64,000 bases of DNA, taken from positions 180,771 to 244,770 of the forward strand of contig NZ_QDAE01000004.1 in the NCBI RefSeq assembly GCF_003075455.1. The letters run 5' to 3'. The position numbers and the translations under genes were made by a program. Positions 25,786 through 35,034 of the stretch are shown here, in pieces; positions within the stretch are counted from its first letter, which is position 1; the number at the start of each line of letters is the position of its first letter. The notes beneath the pieces were generated by a model. It was not told the DNA's origin, did no database searches, and was given only the letters and a program-made list of their open reading frames with translations. This DNA comes from Arthrobacter sp. Bz4. GTDB lineage: Bacteria; Actinomycetota; Actinomycetes; Actinomycetales; Micrococcaceae.

Positions 25786-26673
25786 TCAGAGGAGCTTGTC
25801 CAACCGCCGTCGGGCGCTGTCCACGGCGCGCTGCGCATCACGGACGGCGCGGACCGCGGCCGACTGTTCCTGTTCGGCCTCGTCGATCTGGTGATCGAGT
25901 GACTTGAGGTCTGCCCTCAACTCGGCGAGACGGTGCTGCAGGTCCTCAATCTCTGTGGACAACCCGGTACGGCGGTCCTGGAACTTGTCGATCCTGCGTT
26001 CCGCGTCCTCGGCGTCGTCGTCGGCCTCCGCCAGAGTGCGCTCGGCGTCCTCCAGTGCGGTGCGCGCGCTGTCGATGCGCTCCTCGTCGACCCCGTTCTC
26101 TCCGGCGGTGATCTTCCCAACCCCGGCCCTGCCGGTGGCGGTGGTGGCCTGCTCAAACGGCCCTCCCACAGCACCTTCGAGGTCGACGGCGTCCCAGCCG
26201 CTGGCGCTCAGGACGCGCAGGAGCCGCCCGGTGGACACCGCGGCGGCGGCATCCGCGTCGGTCATGGCGGCACGGAACGTCTGCTCCATTTCGGCTGCGA
26301 CCGCAGCGCTGACACCGTGACCGAGTTCTTTCGCGAGCGAGAGGCCCACCGTGCCCAGCCCGCTGAGTAGCCGCTGCCGCTGCTGTCCGAGTTCCTTCAT
26401 CCGTTTCTGGTCTAGCTCTTCCTGGGCATTGCGCAGAGCCATCCCCAGCTCAAGGGCCTCGTCAACGGCGTCCCGGCGGTGTTGGACGAGCATGTTGACC
26501 AGCCACGCTGCCATCGAAGGTTTGGGGAGCCGCCTGATCTGACCCGATAACAGCTTGTCATCGGCGCTTTTCGCCCGCGCGTTGCGTTCGGCGGTGAACT
26601 CTTCGAGGGGGAGGGCATACAGGTGAGCGGCAGCCTCGGTCAGGGGGTGTTCGGATTGCTTCCGATCGCTCAC
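25786..26673 (-). CDS. Coiled-coil hypothetical protein
   Basis: 295 residues from GTG 26673 (AGGAAGGA upstream). The N-terminal half resembles a conserved actinobacterial family (LTEAAAHLYALPLEEFTAERN, LPKPSMAAWLVNMLV). The last about 110 residues are a heptad-rich coiled coil of Glu, Arg and Ala (LEDAERTLAEADDDAEDAER). No catalytic motif or membrane segment is seen. It is divergent from the LOV signalling gene. A structural or scaffolding role is inference. Confidence 0.7.
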   Translation of the reverse strand: MSDRKQSEHPLTEAAAHLYALPLEEFTAERNARAKSADDKLLSGQIRRLPKPSMAAWLVNMLVQHRRDAVDEALELGMALRNAQEELDQKRMKELGQQRQRLLSGLGTVGLSLAKELGHGVSAAVAAEMEQTFRAAMTDADAAAAVSTGRLLRVLSASGWDAVDLEGAVGGPFEQATTATGRAGVGKITAGENGVDEERIDSARTALEDAERTLAEADDDAEDAERRIDKFQDRRTGLSTEIEDLQHRLAELRADLKSLDHQIDEAEQEQSAAVRAVRDAQRAVDSARRRLDKLL

Positions 26674-26748
26674 TGTGTCCTTCCTCAGCGCGGGTGGGTC
26701 TGGCCCCAATGTAACCGTGGTGATCTACCTCTCACAATTGCCGCTACC

Positions 26749-26764
26749 ATTCCTCTAGAGGAAT
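26749..26764. promoter_or_regulatory. Perfect 16-base palindrome upstream of the LOV gene
   Basis: ATTCCTCTAGAGGAAT is a perfect palindrome in the 180-base divergent promoter between the coiled-coil gene and the LOV-GGDEF-EAL gene. It lies 89 bases before the latter. Length and symmetry suit a dimeric repressor site; the regulator is unknown. Confidence 0.45.
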
Positions 26765-26853
26765 TGATCTGGGGAAACGGATCGCCCACCGTAAGACTGG
26801 GCCGCCAAACGTTCGTTGGCGTGCGACATCGGCGTAACGAAGCACACTAGGGG

Positions 26854-28908
26854 ATGAGTTCAATGGCGACCAAATGGGAACCTCGGTTCGAGGGGGAGGT
26901 ATTACCCGAGTCGCTGTTTGCGCAGGCCCACGCAGCTACCTCCGAGGTCACACTAATCACCGATGCCAGCCAGAACATCGTCCACGTCTCGCAGTTCTTC
27001 ACCACTATTACTGGATACAGCCCTGAGGATGTGGTGGGGCTGAACTGCCGGTTGCTGCAGGGGCCTGGATCTGATCCTGAGACCAAACGGGTCATGAGGA
27101 CGGCACTGGCCGCGGGGGAGCCCTTCCGCGGGGAAATCCTTAACTACCGCAAGGACGGGTCAGCATTTTGGAATGACCTAAGCGTGGTCCCGCTGCGCGA
27201 CGCCGACGGTCGGGTCGCCCACTATGCCAGCGTCCAACGGGACATCAACACCCGGATTGCCCTGAACGAGCAACTGCGGTTCCAGGCGATGCATGATCAG
27301 GTGACAGGGCTGCCAAACCGGGTGGCGCTCACCGAACGGTTCCAGGACGTGTTCGCTAGGGGCGACCACACCAAGGTCACGGCAGCCGTAGGCATGATCG
27401 ACCTTGACGACTTCCGCGCCGTCAACAACGCATTCGGCCACGAAGCTGGGGACCACGTCCTCAAAGAATGGGCTGTGCGCATGCAGGCCATATTGCGCGA
27501 CGGCGATTTTCTCGGCCGGATGGGCGGCGACGAATTCATTCTCCTGGTGAAGGACATTGACCGCGCGGCGGCGCCGGTAGTGCTCGCTGGAATCCTGGAT
27601 TCGCTGCACGATGCGGTTGAACGGCCGTTCAACGTCAATGGGAGAAGCATCAGGGTGGGGATGAGCATGGGGCTCGCGTTGTATCCCCGCGATGGGTGCG
27701 ACATGGCGTCGTTGCTGCGGAATGCCGATGAAGCGTTGTATCAGTCGAAGAAGTTGAAGAGCAACCGTGACCGGTGGTGGACGCTGGCTGCTGCTGAACC
27801 GGAGGCCGGATTGGGGTCCGACCTGAATTATCTGGCAGCGGGCGTGGCTGGCGTCGGCGGGCGGCCGGATAGCAGCGTCATCGACAGTTACCGGGAGCGG
27901 CTGCACTCAGGGGGGCTCGAGGCGTTCATGCAACCGGTGGTTGACCTCCGAGATGGGTCGGTGCACCTGTTTGAGGCGTTGGCCCGGCTGCGGATGGCCG
28001 ACGGGCGGATTGCTTCGCCCGGCGAGTTCCTTCCCTATCTGACCAAAAATGAGCTTGACCTGCTCTTTGTCGGGATGCTTGATCAGGCGCTCGGCTGGGT
28101 CGCCACCTGGGATGGGGAAGGGCTGAAGGCGAACATTTCGGTAAACCTTCCCCCGAGCACGCTCCTGAATCCGGACTGTCTCACTCTGGTGCGTGACGCT
28201 CTGGAGCGCCATAATATTGCCCCGAACCGGTTGGGTCTCGAGTTGCTTGAATCACAGACCCTGGAGTGGGAGGTGCAGCGCGATGCCCTGGATCAGCTCG
28301 TGGGCCTCGGTGTCGGGCTTGCCATGGATGACCTCGGCGCCGGCCACAGCAGCCTGAAACGACTGTCGGTGCTCCCCTTCAGCGCCATCAAGCTGGATCG
28401 CGAGCTGCTCACCGAGATCCGCAGGAAGCCTGTGGAGACGCTGAGCATGATTGCGTCCCTCATCCAGATGGGCCGTGATTTCGAAATGAACGTCGCCATT
28501 GAGGGGCTGGAGGATCTCGGGATCACCGAGGCCGCCGTCGTCCTCGGCGCGCCGCTGGGGCAGGGGTACTACCTCACCCGGCCGCTGCCCGCCGTGGAGG
28601 CTGCCGGCTGGGCGCGCGGCTTCACCCTCGACGTGCAGCCGAGTGCGCCGCGAACCTACCTGGGCGGGTTGGCCTACCATTGGCAGTTCGCCCGGCTGGG
28701 TGCGCCGCATCCGCGTCCGCTGGCAGCCTGTCCTCTCACTGGGCTACTCGACGACAGTCCCGCCAACGAGGATGTGATGCGCTGGCACGCTTTGCAGCAC
28801 GATCCCGAGGCCACCCACCCCTCGGCGGGCCGCCTGCTGATGGACTGGCTGGTGCAGCAGATCCGACGCAAAGGAGCGGAAACCGTCGGGGTTTTCACCC
28901 CGGTGTAG
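26854..28908 (+). CDS. LOV-GGDEF-EAL blue-light c-di-GMP signalling protein
   Basis: 684 residues. Residues about 20-135 form a LOV domain: GLNCRLLQG carries the photoactive Cys65, and NYRKDGSAFWNDL supplies flavin contacts. The GGDEF domain (about 145-310) has an intact MGGDEFILL catalytic loop. The EAL domain (about 345-600) keeps FEALARL, NLPPSTL, LELLES, DDLGAGHSSL, IKLDREL and IEGLEDL, so both activities may be present. A C-terminal extension of about 90 residues (HALQHDPEA, RLLMDWLVQQ) is unassigned. Predicted to couple blue light to c-di-GMP level. Start could be ATG 26854 or 26863. Confidence 0.9.
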   Translation: MSSMATKWEPRFEGEVLPESLFAQAHAATSEVTLITDASQNIVHVSQFFTTITGYSPEDVVGLNCRLLQGPGSDPETKRVMRTALAAGEPFRGEILNYRKDGSAFWNDLSVVPLRDADGRVAHYASVQRDINTRIALNEQLRFQAMHDQVTGLPNRVALTERFQDVFARGDHTKVTAAVGMIDLDDFRAVNNAFGHEAGDHVLKEWAVRMQAILRDGDFLGRMGGDEFILLVKDIDRAAAPVVLAGILDSLHDAVERPFNVNGRSIRVGMSMGLALYPRDGCDMASLLRNADEALYQSKKLKSNRDRWWTLAAAEPEAGLGSDLNYLAAGVAGVGGRPDSSVIDSYRERLHSGGLEAFMQPVVDLRDGSVHLFEALARLRMADGRIASPGEFLPYLTKNELDLLFVGMLDQALGWVATWDGEGLKANISVNLPPSTLLNPDCLTLVRDALERHNIAPNRLGLELLESQTLEWEVQRDALDQLVGLGVGLAMDDLGAGHSSLKRLSVLPFSAIKLDRELLTEIRRKPVETLSMIASLIQMGRDFEMNVAIEGLEDLGITEAAVVLGAPLGQGYYLTRPLPAVEAAGWARGFTLDVQPSAPRTYLGGLAYHWQFARLGAPHPRPLAACPLTGLLDDSPANEDVMRWHALQHDPEATHPSAGRLLMDWLVQQIRRKGAETVGVFTPV

Positions 28909-28955
28909 CGCCCACTTATATATGAAGCCTGCTTAGTATTACGTGTAGGCTGACA

Positions 28956-28983
28956 GGGTAGCGACAGGAACTCTGCGCTACCC
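28956..28983. promoter_or_regulatory. Hairpin or operator in the catalase leader
   Basis: GGGTAGCG pairs perfectly with CGCTACCC across a 12-base loop, ending 18 bases before the katE start codon. It could be a leader hairpin or a repressor site; TATATAT at 28918-28924 nearby may be a -10 box. Confidence 0.4.
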
Positions 28984-29001
28984 GAGTGTCTGGAGCAATC
29001 G

Positions 29002-31215
29002 ATGTCTGAGCAGAATTCCCCCATCACCAACCCCCCTATTCCTGGTGCGCCGTCGGTTGCGGCGCCGAGCCTGGCGGAGCCGGTGGAACCTCGCGAGCCG
29101 CTCCCGCCCAAGCCTGATCAGGATGCGCCCGAGACTGTGTCACCGACCGGTACCCCCACCGGCGCTGCCAAGACCGTCAATTCGCAGAGCGGTCGGTTCC
29201 TCACCACTGCCCAGGGCGCCCGGGTCGCCGATACCGATCACTCCCTCAAGGCGGGTCCACGTGGGCCGGTCCTGCTCCAGGACCACCATCTGCGTGAAAA
29301 GATCACCCACTTCGACCACGAGCGCATCCCCGAGCGTGTCGTTCACGCCCGCGGGGCTGGCGCTCACGGAACCTTTGTGGCCAACGGTGCCGCAGCAGGA
29401 GTCACGAAGGCTGGCTTCCTCGCCAAGGACGTCGAGACGCCGGTCTTCGTGCGATTCTCCACGGTGCTCGGCTCACGCGGTTCGGCTGACGCGGTGCGTG
29501 ACACCCGTGGCTTCGCCACCAAGTTCTACACCGATGAGGGCACCTACGACCTCGTGGGAAACAACATCCCGGTGTTCTTCATCCAGGACTCGATCAAGTT
29601 TCCCGACGTCGTCCACGCAGCCAAGCCGCACCCGGACCGTGAAATCCCCCAGGCCCAAAGCGCCCACGACACGTTCTGGGATTTTGTCTCGCTGCACAGT
29701 GAAGCGCAGGCGCACACCATGTGGAACATGTCCGATCGCGGCATTCCCCGCTCCTACCGGACGATGGAAGGCTTCGGCGTCCACACCTTCCGGCTGCAGA
29801 ACGCAGCAGGCGAAACCACCCTGGTGAAAATCCACTGGAAGCCGAAACAGGGCGTCCACTCCCTGGTATGGGAAGAAGCCCAGATCATCAACGGGATGGA
29901 CCCCGACTTCCACCGCCGCGACCTGGCGGATTCCATTGAGGCCGGTGCCTTCCCGCAGTGGGACCTGGGCATCCAGACCTTCCCGGACACCGAAGACGAG
30001 ATGTTCGAGGGAATCGACCTGCTCGACCCCACCAAGTTTGTCCCCGAAGAGTTGGCTCCCGTGCAGATCATCGGAACGATGACACTGAACGCAAATCCGA
30101 CCAACTACTTCGCTGAGACCGAGCAGATCGCGTTCCACCCGGGTCACCTGGTACCGGGCATCGACGTCACGAATGATCCCCTGCTGCAGGGTCGGCTGTT
30201 CTCCTACATCGATACCCAGATCAGCCGGCTCGGTGGACCAAACTTCGCCCAGCTGCCGATCAACCGGCCGCATGCTCCCGTCAATGACATGCTCCGCGAC
30301 GGCATGCACCAGACCGCAGTCCATGGGGGAGTGGCGCCGTACCGGCCGAACTCGCTCGACGGCGGTTGCCCGTTCCTCGCCGGTGAGGACATGAGCGCCT
30401 ACATCGACGTGCCGCAGGAACTCCCGGCGTCGCGCAAGGTACGCGAGAATCCGGCCACGTTCGAAGATCACTTCAGCCAGGTGCGGATGTTCTTCAAGTC
30501 CCTCACCCCGCTGGAACAGGATCACGTCATCTCCGCGTACACCTTCGAACTGGGAAAAGTGTACGAAGAGAACCTGCGCGTCCGGCAGCTGCAGAACCTC
30601 GCCAACATCGACGAGCGTCTGTGCGCCGAGGTGGCCAACGGTCTCGGCCTGGCAGCACCCGCACCCATCGAACAGGTCGAGGATCACGAGCCGAGCCCCA
30701 CGGTTTCGCAGATCGGCGGCACCTGGCCTGTTGAGGGCCGGATCATCGGTGTGATCGCTGACGCCAACAGCGACGTCACCGCCGTCGCCAGGCTCAGCTC
30801 ACTGATCAACGACGCCGGAATGGTTCCGTTGATCATCGCTCCCAAGGGCGGCAAGCTCGACGGCGGACTGGTGGTCCAGCGGACCTACCTCACCGCCCGA
30901 TCCACCGAGTTCGACGCGCTGATCGTGGCCGGCGCGGCAACCCCGAGCGACGACGCTGCCAATAGCCGGGACGCTAAGGCCGGGTCACCGGGCGTGACAA
31001 TCGACCCCCGTGTCGCACTGCTCCTCTCCGAGGCGTTCAGGCATTCGAAGGCCATCGGCGGCGTCGGCGACGTTGCCTCGGTGTTGCAGTCAAGCGCCAT
31101 CAGCCCCGAGGCGCCAGGCGTCGTCGTCGGCGACGCGACGCCAGTGCTCACCACGCTGACCGAGCTGCTGTCCAAGCACCGGGTCTGGGACCGCTTCCCG
31201 GTTCCCGCTAAGTAA
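29002..31215 (+). CDS. katE: Large-subunit catalase with C-terminal DJ-1-like domain
   Basis: 737 residues, the HPII/clade 2 size. The catalytic His is in ERVVHARGAGAHG, the active-site Asn in GNNIPVFFIQD, and heme-contact motifs include FATKFYTDEGTYDLVGNN and FSYIDTQISRLGG. The N-terminal extension is Pro-rich. Residues about 585-737 form the flavodoxin/DJ-1-like domain (VEGRIIGVIADANSDVTAV). It destroys hydrogen peroxide in the cytoplasm. Transcribed alone and closed by a 20-base-pair terminator. Confidence 0.95.
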   Translation: MSEQNSPITNPPIPGAPSVAAPSLAEPVEPREPLPPKPDQDAPETVSPTGTPTGAAKTVNSQSGRFLTTAQGARVADTDHSLKAGPRGPVLLQDHHLREKITHFDHERIPERVVHARGAGAHGTFVANGAAAGVTKAGFLAKDVETPVFVRFSTVLGSRGSADAVRDTRGFATKFYTDEGTYDLVGNNIPVFFIQDSIKFPDVVHAAKPHPDREIPQAQSAHDTFWDFVSLHSEAQAHTMWNMSDRGIPRSYRTMEGFGVHTFRLQNAAGETTLVKIHWKPKQGVHSLVWEEAQIINGMDPDFHRRDLADSIEAGAFPQWDLGIQTFPDTEDEMFEGIDLLDPTKFVPEELAPVQIIGTMTLNANPTNYFAETEQIAFHPGHLVPGIDVTNDPLLQGRLFSYIDTQISRLGGPNFAQLPINRPHAPVNDMLRDGMHQTAVHGGVAPYRPNSLDGGCPFLAGEDMSAYIDVPQELPASRKVRENPATFEDHFSQVRMFFKSLTPLEQDHVISAYTFELGKVYEENLRVRQLQNLANIDERLCAEVANGLGLAAPAPIEQVEDHEPSPTVSQIGGTWPVEGRIIGVIADANSDVTAVARLSSLINDAGMVPLIIAPKGGKLDGGLVVQRTYLTARSTEFDALIVAGAATPSDDAANSRDAKAGSPGVTIDPRVALLLSEAFRHSKAIGGVGDVASVLQSSAISPEAPGVVVGDATPVLTTLTELLSKHRVWDRFPVPAK

Positions 31216-31218
31216 ATA

Positions 31219-31272
31219 GGTTAAAGGCAACTGACCGCTGGGAGAGACCCCGGCGGTCAGTTGCCTTTAACC
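31219..31272 (+). terminator. katE terminator
   Basis: A perfect 20-base inverted repeat (31219-31238 with 31253-31272, beginning GGTTAAAGGCAACTGACCGC) with a 14-base loop starts 3 bases after the katE stop. It is the strongest hairpin in the window. Confidence 0.9.
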
Positions 31273-31305
31273 CCGACCCCTCCGCCGAGAAGTTAGAGTA
31301 GCTGC

Positions 31306-32202
31306 ATGTTTGAGGCTTTTACGGAATTCGTGACGACGGTTGACGGGGTCGATATTGCGGGCAGGATCTCCCGCCCCACGGATGAACCCAAGCCGGCGCT
31401 GCTGCTGCTGCACGGGCATCCCGAATCTCACGTGATGTGGCACAAGATTGCCGACCGGCTGACCGAGCGCTACACCGTGGTGATGCCTGACCTGCGCGGC
31501 TATGGTTCCTCGGGAATTCCGGCCAGCGATCCGGAGCACCAGACCTACAGCAAGCGCACGATGGCCCGAGACCAGGCGCTTCTGATGCAGCATTTCGGCG
31601 CTGAGCGCGGATTCCGGCAGTTTGCGGTCTGCGCCCATGACCGCGGTGCACGGGTGGCCCACCGGCTGCTCACCGACCACCCGGACCTGGTGACCGCAGC
31701 AATGCTCCTGGACATCGCCCCCACCCTCGACATGTATGAAGCAACCGATAGAGCCTTTGCCGAGGCTTATTTCCACTGGTTTTTCCTCATCCAGCCGCAG
31801 CCGTTGCCGGAATCGCTCATAGAGGCCAACCCGCGCGCCTACATCGAGAATCTGATGGGAAGCAGGTATGCGGGCCTCGCCCCCTTTCCGCGGGATGTTC
31901 TCGACCAGTACGTTGCTGCCCTCTCCCGGCCCGGCGCAGTTCACGCGATGTGCGAGGACTACCGGGCGTCGTCGACCATTGACCTCGAGCATGACCGCCA
32001 CGACCGGGCCAGCAATCTGCAGATCAGCACCCCGCTGCGGGTGCTGTGGGGGAAGCACGGGGTGGTCGGCAAGCAGTTCGATCCACTCGCACTCTGGCGC
32101 GAAATGGTCCCCAACGCGACCGGCCGGGCGCTCGACGCCGGCCACTACCTCCCCGAGGAAGCACCGGCAGACGTATTGGACGAGATCCTGAGCTTCCTCT
32201 AA
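31306..32202 (+). CDS. Alpha/beta hydrolase, haloacetate dehalogenase-like
   Basis: 298 residues. The oxyanion region is LLLLHGHPESHVMWH; the nucleophile is Asp in CAHDRGARVAHR, with two Arg that in fluoroacetate dehalogenases bind the carboxylate; the acid is in LLDIAPT; AYFHWFFLIQ has the His-Trp halide pair; AGHYLPEEAP gives the catalytic His. Key residues thus match haloacetate dehalogenase rather than epoxide hydrolase, though related hydrolases of unknown substrate share them. Lone gene between two terminators. Confidence 0.8.
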   Translation: MFEAFTEFVTTVDGVDIAGRISRPTDEPKPALLLLHGHPESHVMWHKIADRLTERYTVVMPDLRGYGSSGIPASDPEHQTYSKRTMARDQALLMQHFGAERGFRQFAVCAHDRGARVAHRLLTDHPDLVTAAMLLDIAPTLDMYEATDRAFAEAYFHWFFLIQPQPLPESLIEANPRAYIENLMGSRYAGLAPFPRDVLDQYVAALSRPGAVHAMCEDYRASSTIDLEHDRHDRASNLQISTPLRVLWGKHGVVGKQFDPLALWREMVPNATGRALDAGHYLPEEAPADVLDEILSFL

Positions 32203-32238
32203 CGGCCGACACCGCCGGGTTGAACCTGCCTTAACGAA

Positions 32239-32274
32239 CCGCGCCGCCCGACCCCGAAGGGCCGGACGGCGCGG
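32239..32274. terminator. Bidirectional terminator
   Basis: CCGCGCCGCCCGACCC (32239-32254) pairs with 32259-32274 around a 4-base loop, with two non-Watson-Crick positions. It separates the convergent hydrolase and DASS carrier genes. Confidence 0.65.
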
Positions 32275-32289
32275 CGGCCTGGAAAAGAC

Positions 32290-33813
32290 CTAGTACACGA
32301 GCCCGAAGACCCAGGCCGCCAGCGTCATCGTGGTGATGGTGGTCAACACCAGCGCAATGAGGTTCAACCAGATGCCGGCCTTGAGCATGTGGGCAATCTC
32401 GACATGGCCGGAAGAGTAGGCGATGGCGTTGGGCGGCGTCGCAACCGGCAGCATGAACGCGCAGGTCGCGGCGATCGCCACGGGGATCACCAGCAGCATC
32501 GGATCCACGCCGAGCCCGACGGCGACCCCACCGATCAGCGGCAGGAACGCAGCCGCGGTGGCCGTGTTACTGGTGAGCTCGGTCAGCAGCAGCACGATGC
32601 CAGCCACGATGGCGATGATCAGGACCAGCGGCAGCACATCGAGTCCGGCCACCCGCGTGCCAACCCAGGCGCTCAGACCGGTTGCGGTGAACTGCGCCGA
32701 GAGCGCGAGGCCTCCGCCGAACAACAGCAGGATGTCCCAGGGCAGCGCCCTAGCACTGGCCCAGTCAAGCAGGGGCACGCCCTTCTTGATATTCGCTGGG
32801 ATCACGAACAGCAGGACAGCGACCACCATGGCGATGACGGCGTCAGCAATGTTCGATCCCGGCCACAGCAAGGGGACACTGATCCAGGCAGCCGCTGCGA
32901 GTACGAAGATCACACCGACCTGCTTCTCACCGGTGTTCATCGAGCCGAGCTTCTTGTACTCATCCCGGATCAGCTGGCGCCCGCCCGGGATCTCCTTGAT
33001 CTCAGGCTTGTAGAAGACCTGGGTAAGGAGGAACCAGGCAATGAACATGAACACCACCGACATTGGCACGCCGACCAGCATCCACTGGCCGAAGCCCACC
33101 TGAATGTCGTGGGTCTCGGCCAGGTAGCCGACCATGAGTGCGTTGGGTGGGGTGCCGATAATGGTGCCGAGCGAACCGATCGACGCCGAGTAGGCGATGC
33201 CCAGCATCAACGCGATGCCGAACCGCTTCGGTGGTTTGCCGTCGCTGACAGTTGCCACCAGGGTGAGAACCGAGATGCCGATGGGCAGCATCATCACGGC
33301 TGTGGCGGTGTTGGAGACCCACATACTCAGGAAGCCGGTGGCGATCATGAAACCGCCGATGAGTTGGCTCGGCTTGGTACCGACCAGGAGGACGGTCGCG
33401 AGCGCAATTCGTCGATGCAGGTTCCACCGCTGGAGCGCGAGGGCCAAAAGGAACCCGCCCATGAACAGGAAGATGATGGGGTTGGCGTAGGGCGGTGCCA
33501 CCTCATCAATGGTGGACACGTTCAGAATCGGGAAGAGGACCAGGGGCAGCAGCGCTGTCGCGGCCAGTGGGATGGCCTCGGTCATCCACCACAGCGCCAT
33601 CAGGGCGGCGATGGCGGCGGTCACCCTGGCGGGCTGCTCAAGGTCGGTCGGCAGGGTCAGATACATGATGATGGCGACGACGACGCCGGCCACCAGGCCG
33701 ATCCTTTTCCGCATCAGCACCCGTCTATCCTCGGCAGGCTCCAGCATGCCGGGTGCAGCCGAGGTATCGACCTCTTGTTTGTTTGACGGCTGTTCGGTTG
33801 ACGGCGTTGTCAC
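32290..33813 (-). CDS. DASS/SLC13-family anion:sodium symporter
   Basis: 507 residues from GTG 33813 (GGGAGG seven bases upstream). About 12 membrane segments follow a polar N-terminus. Family landmarks: WWMTEAIPLAATALLPLVLFP, SNTATAVMMLPIG (first SNT motif), LTSNTATAAAFLPL (second), and CAFMLPVATPPNAIAYSSG. It would import di- or tricarboxylates or sulfate. The divergent neighbour is a 2-hydroxyacid dehydrogenase, so an organic acid substrate is plausible. Confidence 0.88.
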   Translation of the reverse strand: MTTPSTEQPSNKQEVDTSAAPGMLEPAEDRRVLMRKRIGLVAGVVVAIIMYLTLPTDLEQPARVTAAIAALMALWWMTEAIPLAATALLPLVLFPILNVSTIDEVAPPYANPIIFLFMGGFLLALALQRWNLHRRIALATVLLVGTKPSQLIGGFMIATGFLSMWVSNTATAVMMLPIGISVLTLVATVSDGKPPKRFGIALMLGIAYSASIGSLGTIIGTPPNALMVGYLAETHDIQVGFGQWMLVGVPMSVVFMFIAWFLLTQVFYKPEIKEIPGGRQLIRDEYKKLGSMNTGEKQVGVIFVLAAAAWISVPLLWPGSNIADAVIAMVVAVLLFVIPANIKKGVPLLDWASARALPWDILLLFGGGLALSAQFTATGLSAWVGTRVAGLDVLPLVLIIAIVAGIVLLLTELTSNTATAAAFLPLIGGVAVGLGVDPMLLVIPVAIAATCAFMLPVATPPNAIAYSSGHVEIAHMLKAGIWLNLIALVLTTITTMTLAAWVFGLVY

Positions 33814-33934
33814 GGTGTATCCTCCCGATGGGAGCGTCCGGGCACCCGAACGCTGACTACATATGCAACCCCATGAATCCAACCAAGTAAAGCTGGGCAG
33901 TTGTACGACGGCCGGCCGTGGGAGGATTCTGAGC

Positions 33935-34933
33935 ATGAACTTCTTCGACCGGTCCGGCCGCAAGCCCGTTGTGACAGTGCTCGTGGGGGACCGCCCGGTG
34001 GTCGGACTGGAGCGGGTTGCGGCGCTGGCGGAGCTCCGAGAAACCGACGCCGCCGGCCTGCCGATGGCGCTCCGCGGAGCCGACGTGCTTTACCTCTGGG
34101 ACTTCTTCTCCGGCGCGGTCGAGCCGGCCTGGAAACACGCCGATTCCTTGACGTGGCTGCACGTCGCAGCGGCCGGCGTCGACAAGCTCCTTTTCCCCGG
34201 TTTGATCGAATCCGCTGTCACAGTAACGAATGCGCACGGCGTGTTTGACCTTCCGATGGCCGAGTACGTGCTCGGCGCCATGCTGTTTTCCGCCAAGGAC
34301 TTCGGCCCCACCCGCGACCTACAGCACAACCGGGTCTGGGGCCGGCGAACCACCCGCAACATCGCCGGCGCGCGGGTCCTGATCGTGGGAACGGGAAGCA
34401 TTGGCCGGTGCACTGCGCGACTCCTGAGTGCGGCGGGCGCCGACGTCGACGGCGCCGGCAGAGTGGCACGGACCGGCGACCCCGACTTCGGCACCGTCCA
34501 CAGCAGCTCACACCTCACGGCGGTGGTCGGCGCCTACGACTATCTCGTCCTCGTGGCCCCGCTGACCGCCCAGACAGAGGGGATGGTCAGCGCCGAGGTG
34601 CTCGCCGCGATGGCACCAACCGCGGTTCTGATCAATGTGGGGCGCGGCCGCCTCGTCGACGAGGCGGCGTTGGTGCGGGCGCTCGACGACGGCGGCATCG
34701 CCGGAGCGGTCCTGGACACCTTCGCCGTCGAGCCCCTCCCTCTGGCCAGCCCGCTCTGGGGGATGGACCAGGTGCTCATCTCCCCTCACATGGCCAGCGA
34801 CGCCGATTCCTGGCTGCAGGATCTGGCCCGCCAGTTCGAAGACAATTTCCTGACCTGGTATGCGGGAAAGCCGTTGCCGCACCGGGTGGATAAGGCGCTC
34901 GGGTACGTGCCAACCTCTGGCGCTGACAGCTGA
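33935..34933 (+). CDS. D-2-hydroxyacid dehydrogenase, NAD(P)-dependent
   Basis: 332 residues from ATG 33935 (GGGAGGA eight bases upstream). NAD motif VLIVGTGSIGRCTARLL at about 150. The catalytic Arg is in NVGRGRLVDEAAL, Glu in DTFAVEPLP and His in ISPHMASD. It reduces a 2-oxo acid to the D-hydroxy acid or the reverse, like glyoxylate/hydroxypyruvate reductases. It shares a 121-base promoter region with the DASS carrier and may metabolise its substrate. Confidence 0.88.
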   Translation: MNFFDRSGRKPVVTVLVGDRPVVGLERVAALAELRETDAAGLPMALRGADVLYLWDFFSGAVEPAWKHADSLTWLHVAAAGVDKLLFPGLIESAVTVTNAHGVFDLPMAEYVLGAMLFSAKDFGPTRDLQHNRVWGRRTTRNIAGARVLIVGTGSIGRCTARLLSAAGADVDGAGRVARTGDPDFGTVHSSSHLTAVVGAYDYLVLVAPLTAQTEGMVSAEVLAAMAPTAVLINVGRGRLVDEAALVRALDDGGIAGAVLDTFAVEPLPLASPLWGMDQVLISPHMASDADSWLQDLARQFEDNFLTWYAGKPLPHRVDKALGYVPTSGADS

Positions 34934-35034
34934 CCGCGGCACCCCGACCTTTTCTCCTGCGGAATAGATTCTCTTCTTTCGTGCGTTGCGGCTATTAGGA
35001 TCTGCTCCTCCCACACCACGTCAAAGGAATTTCT

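Noticed and set aside
29473..30687. 404-codon open frame opposite katE
   Set aside because: Antisense to a clear catalase; no ribosome site or family motif.
32389..33786. Long open frame opposite the DASS carrier
   Set aside because: It is antisense to a well-supported membrane protein, and its His/Asp/Gln-rich product matches no family; a GC-bias shadow.
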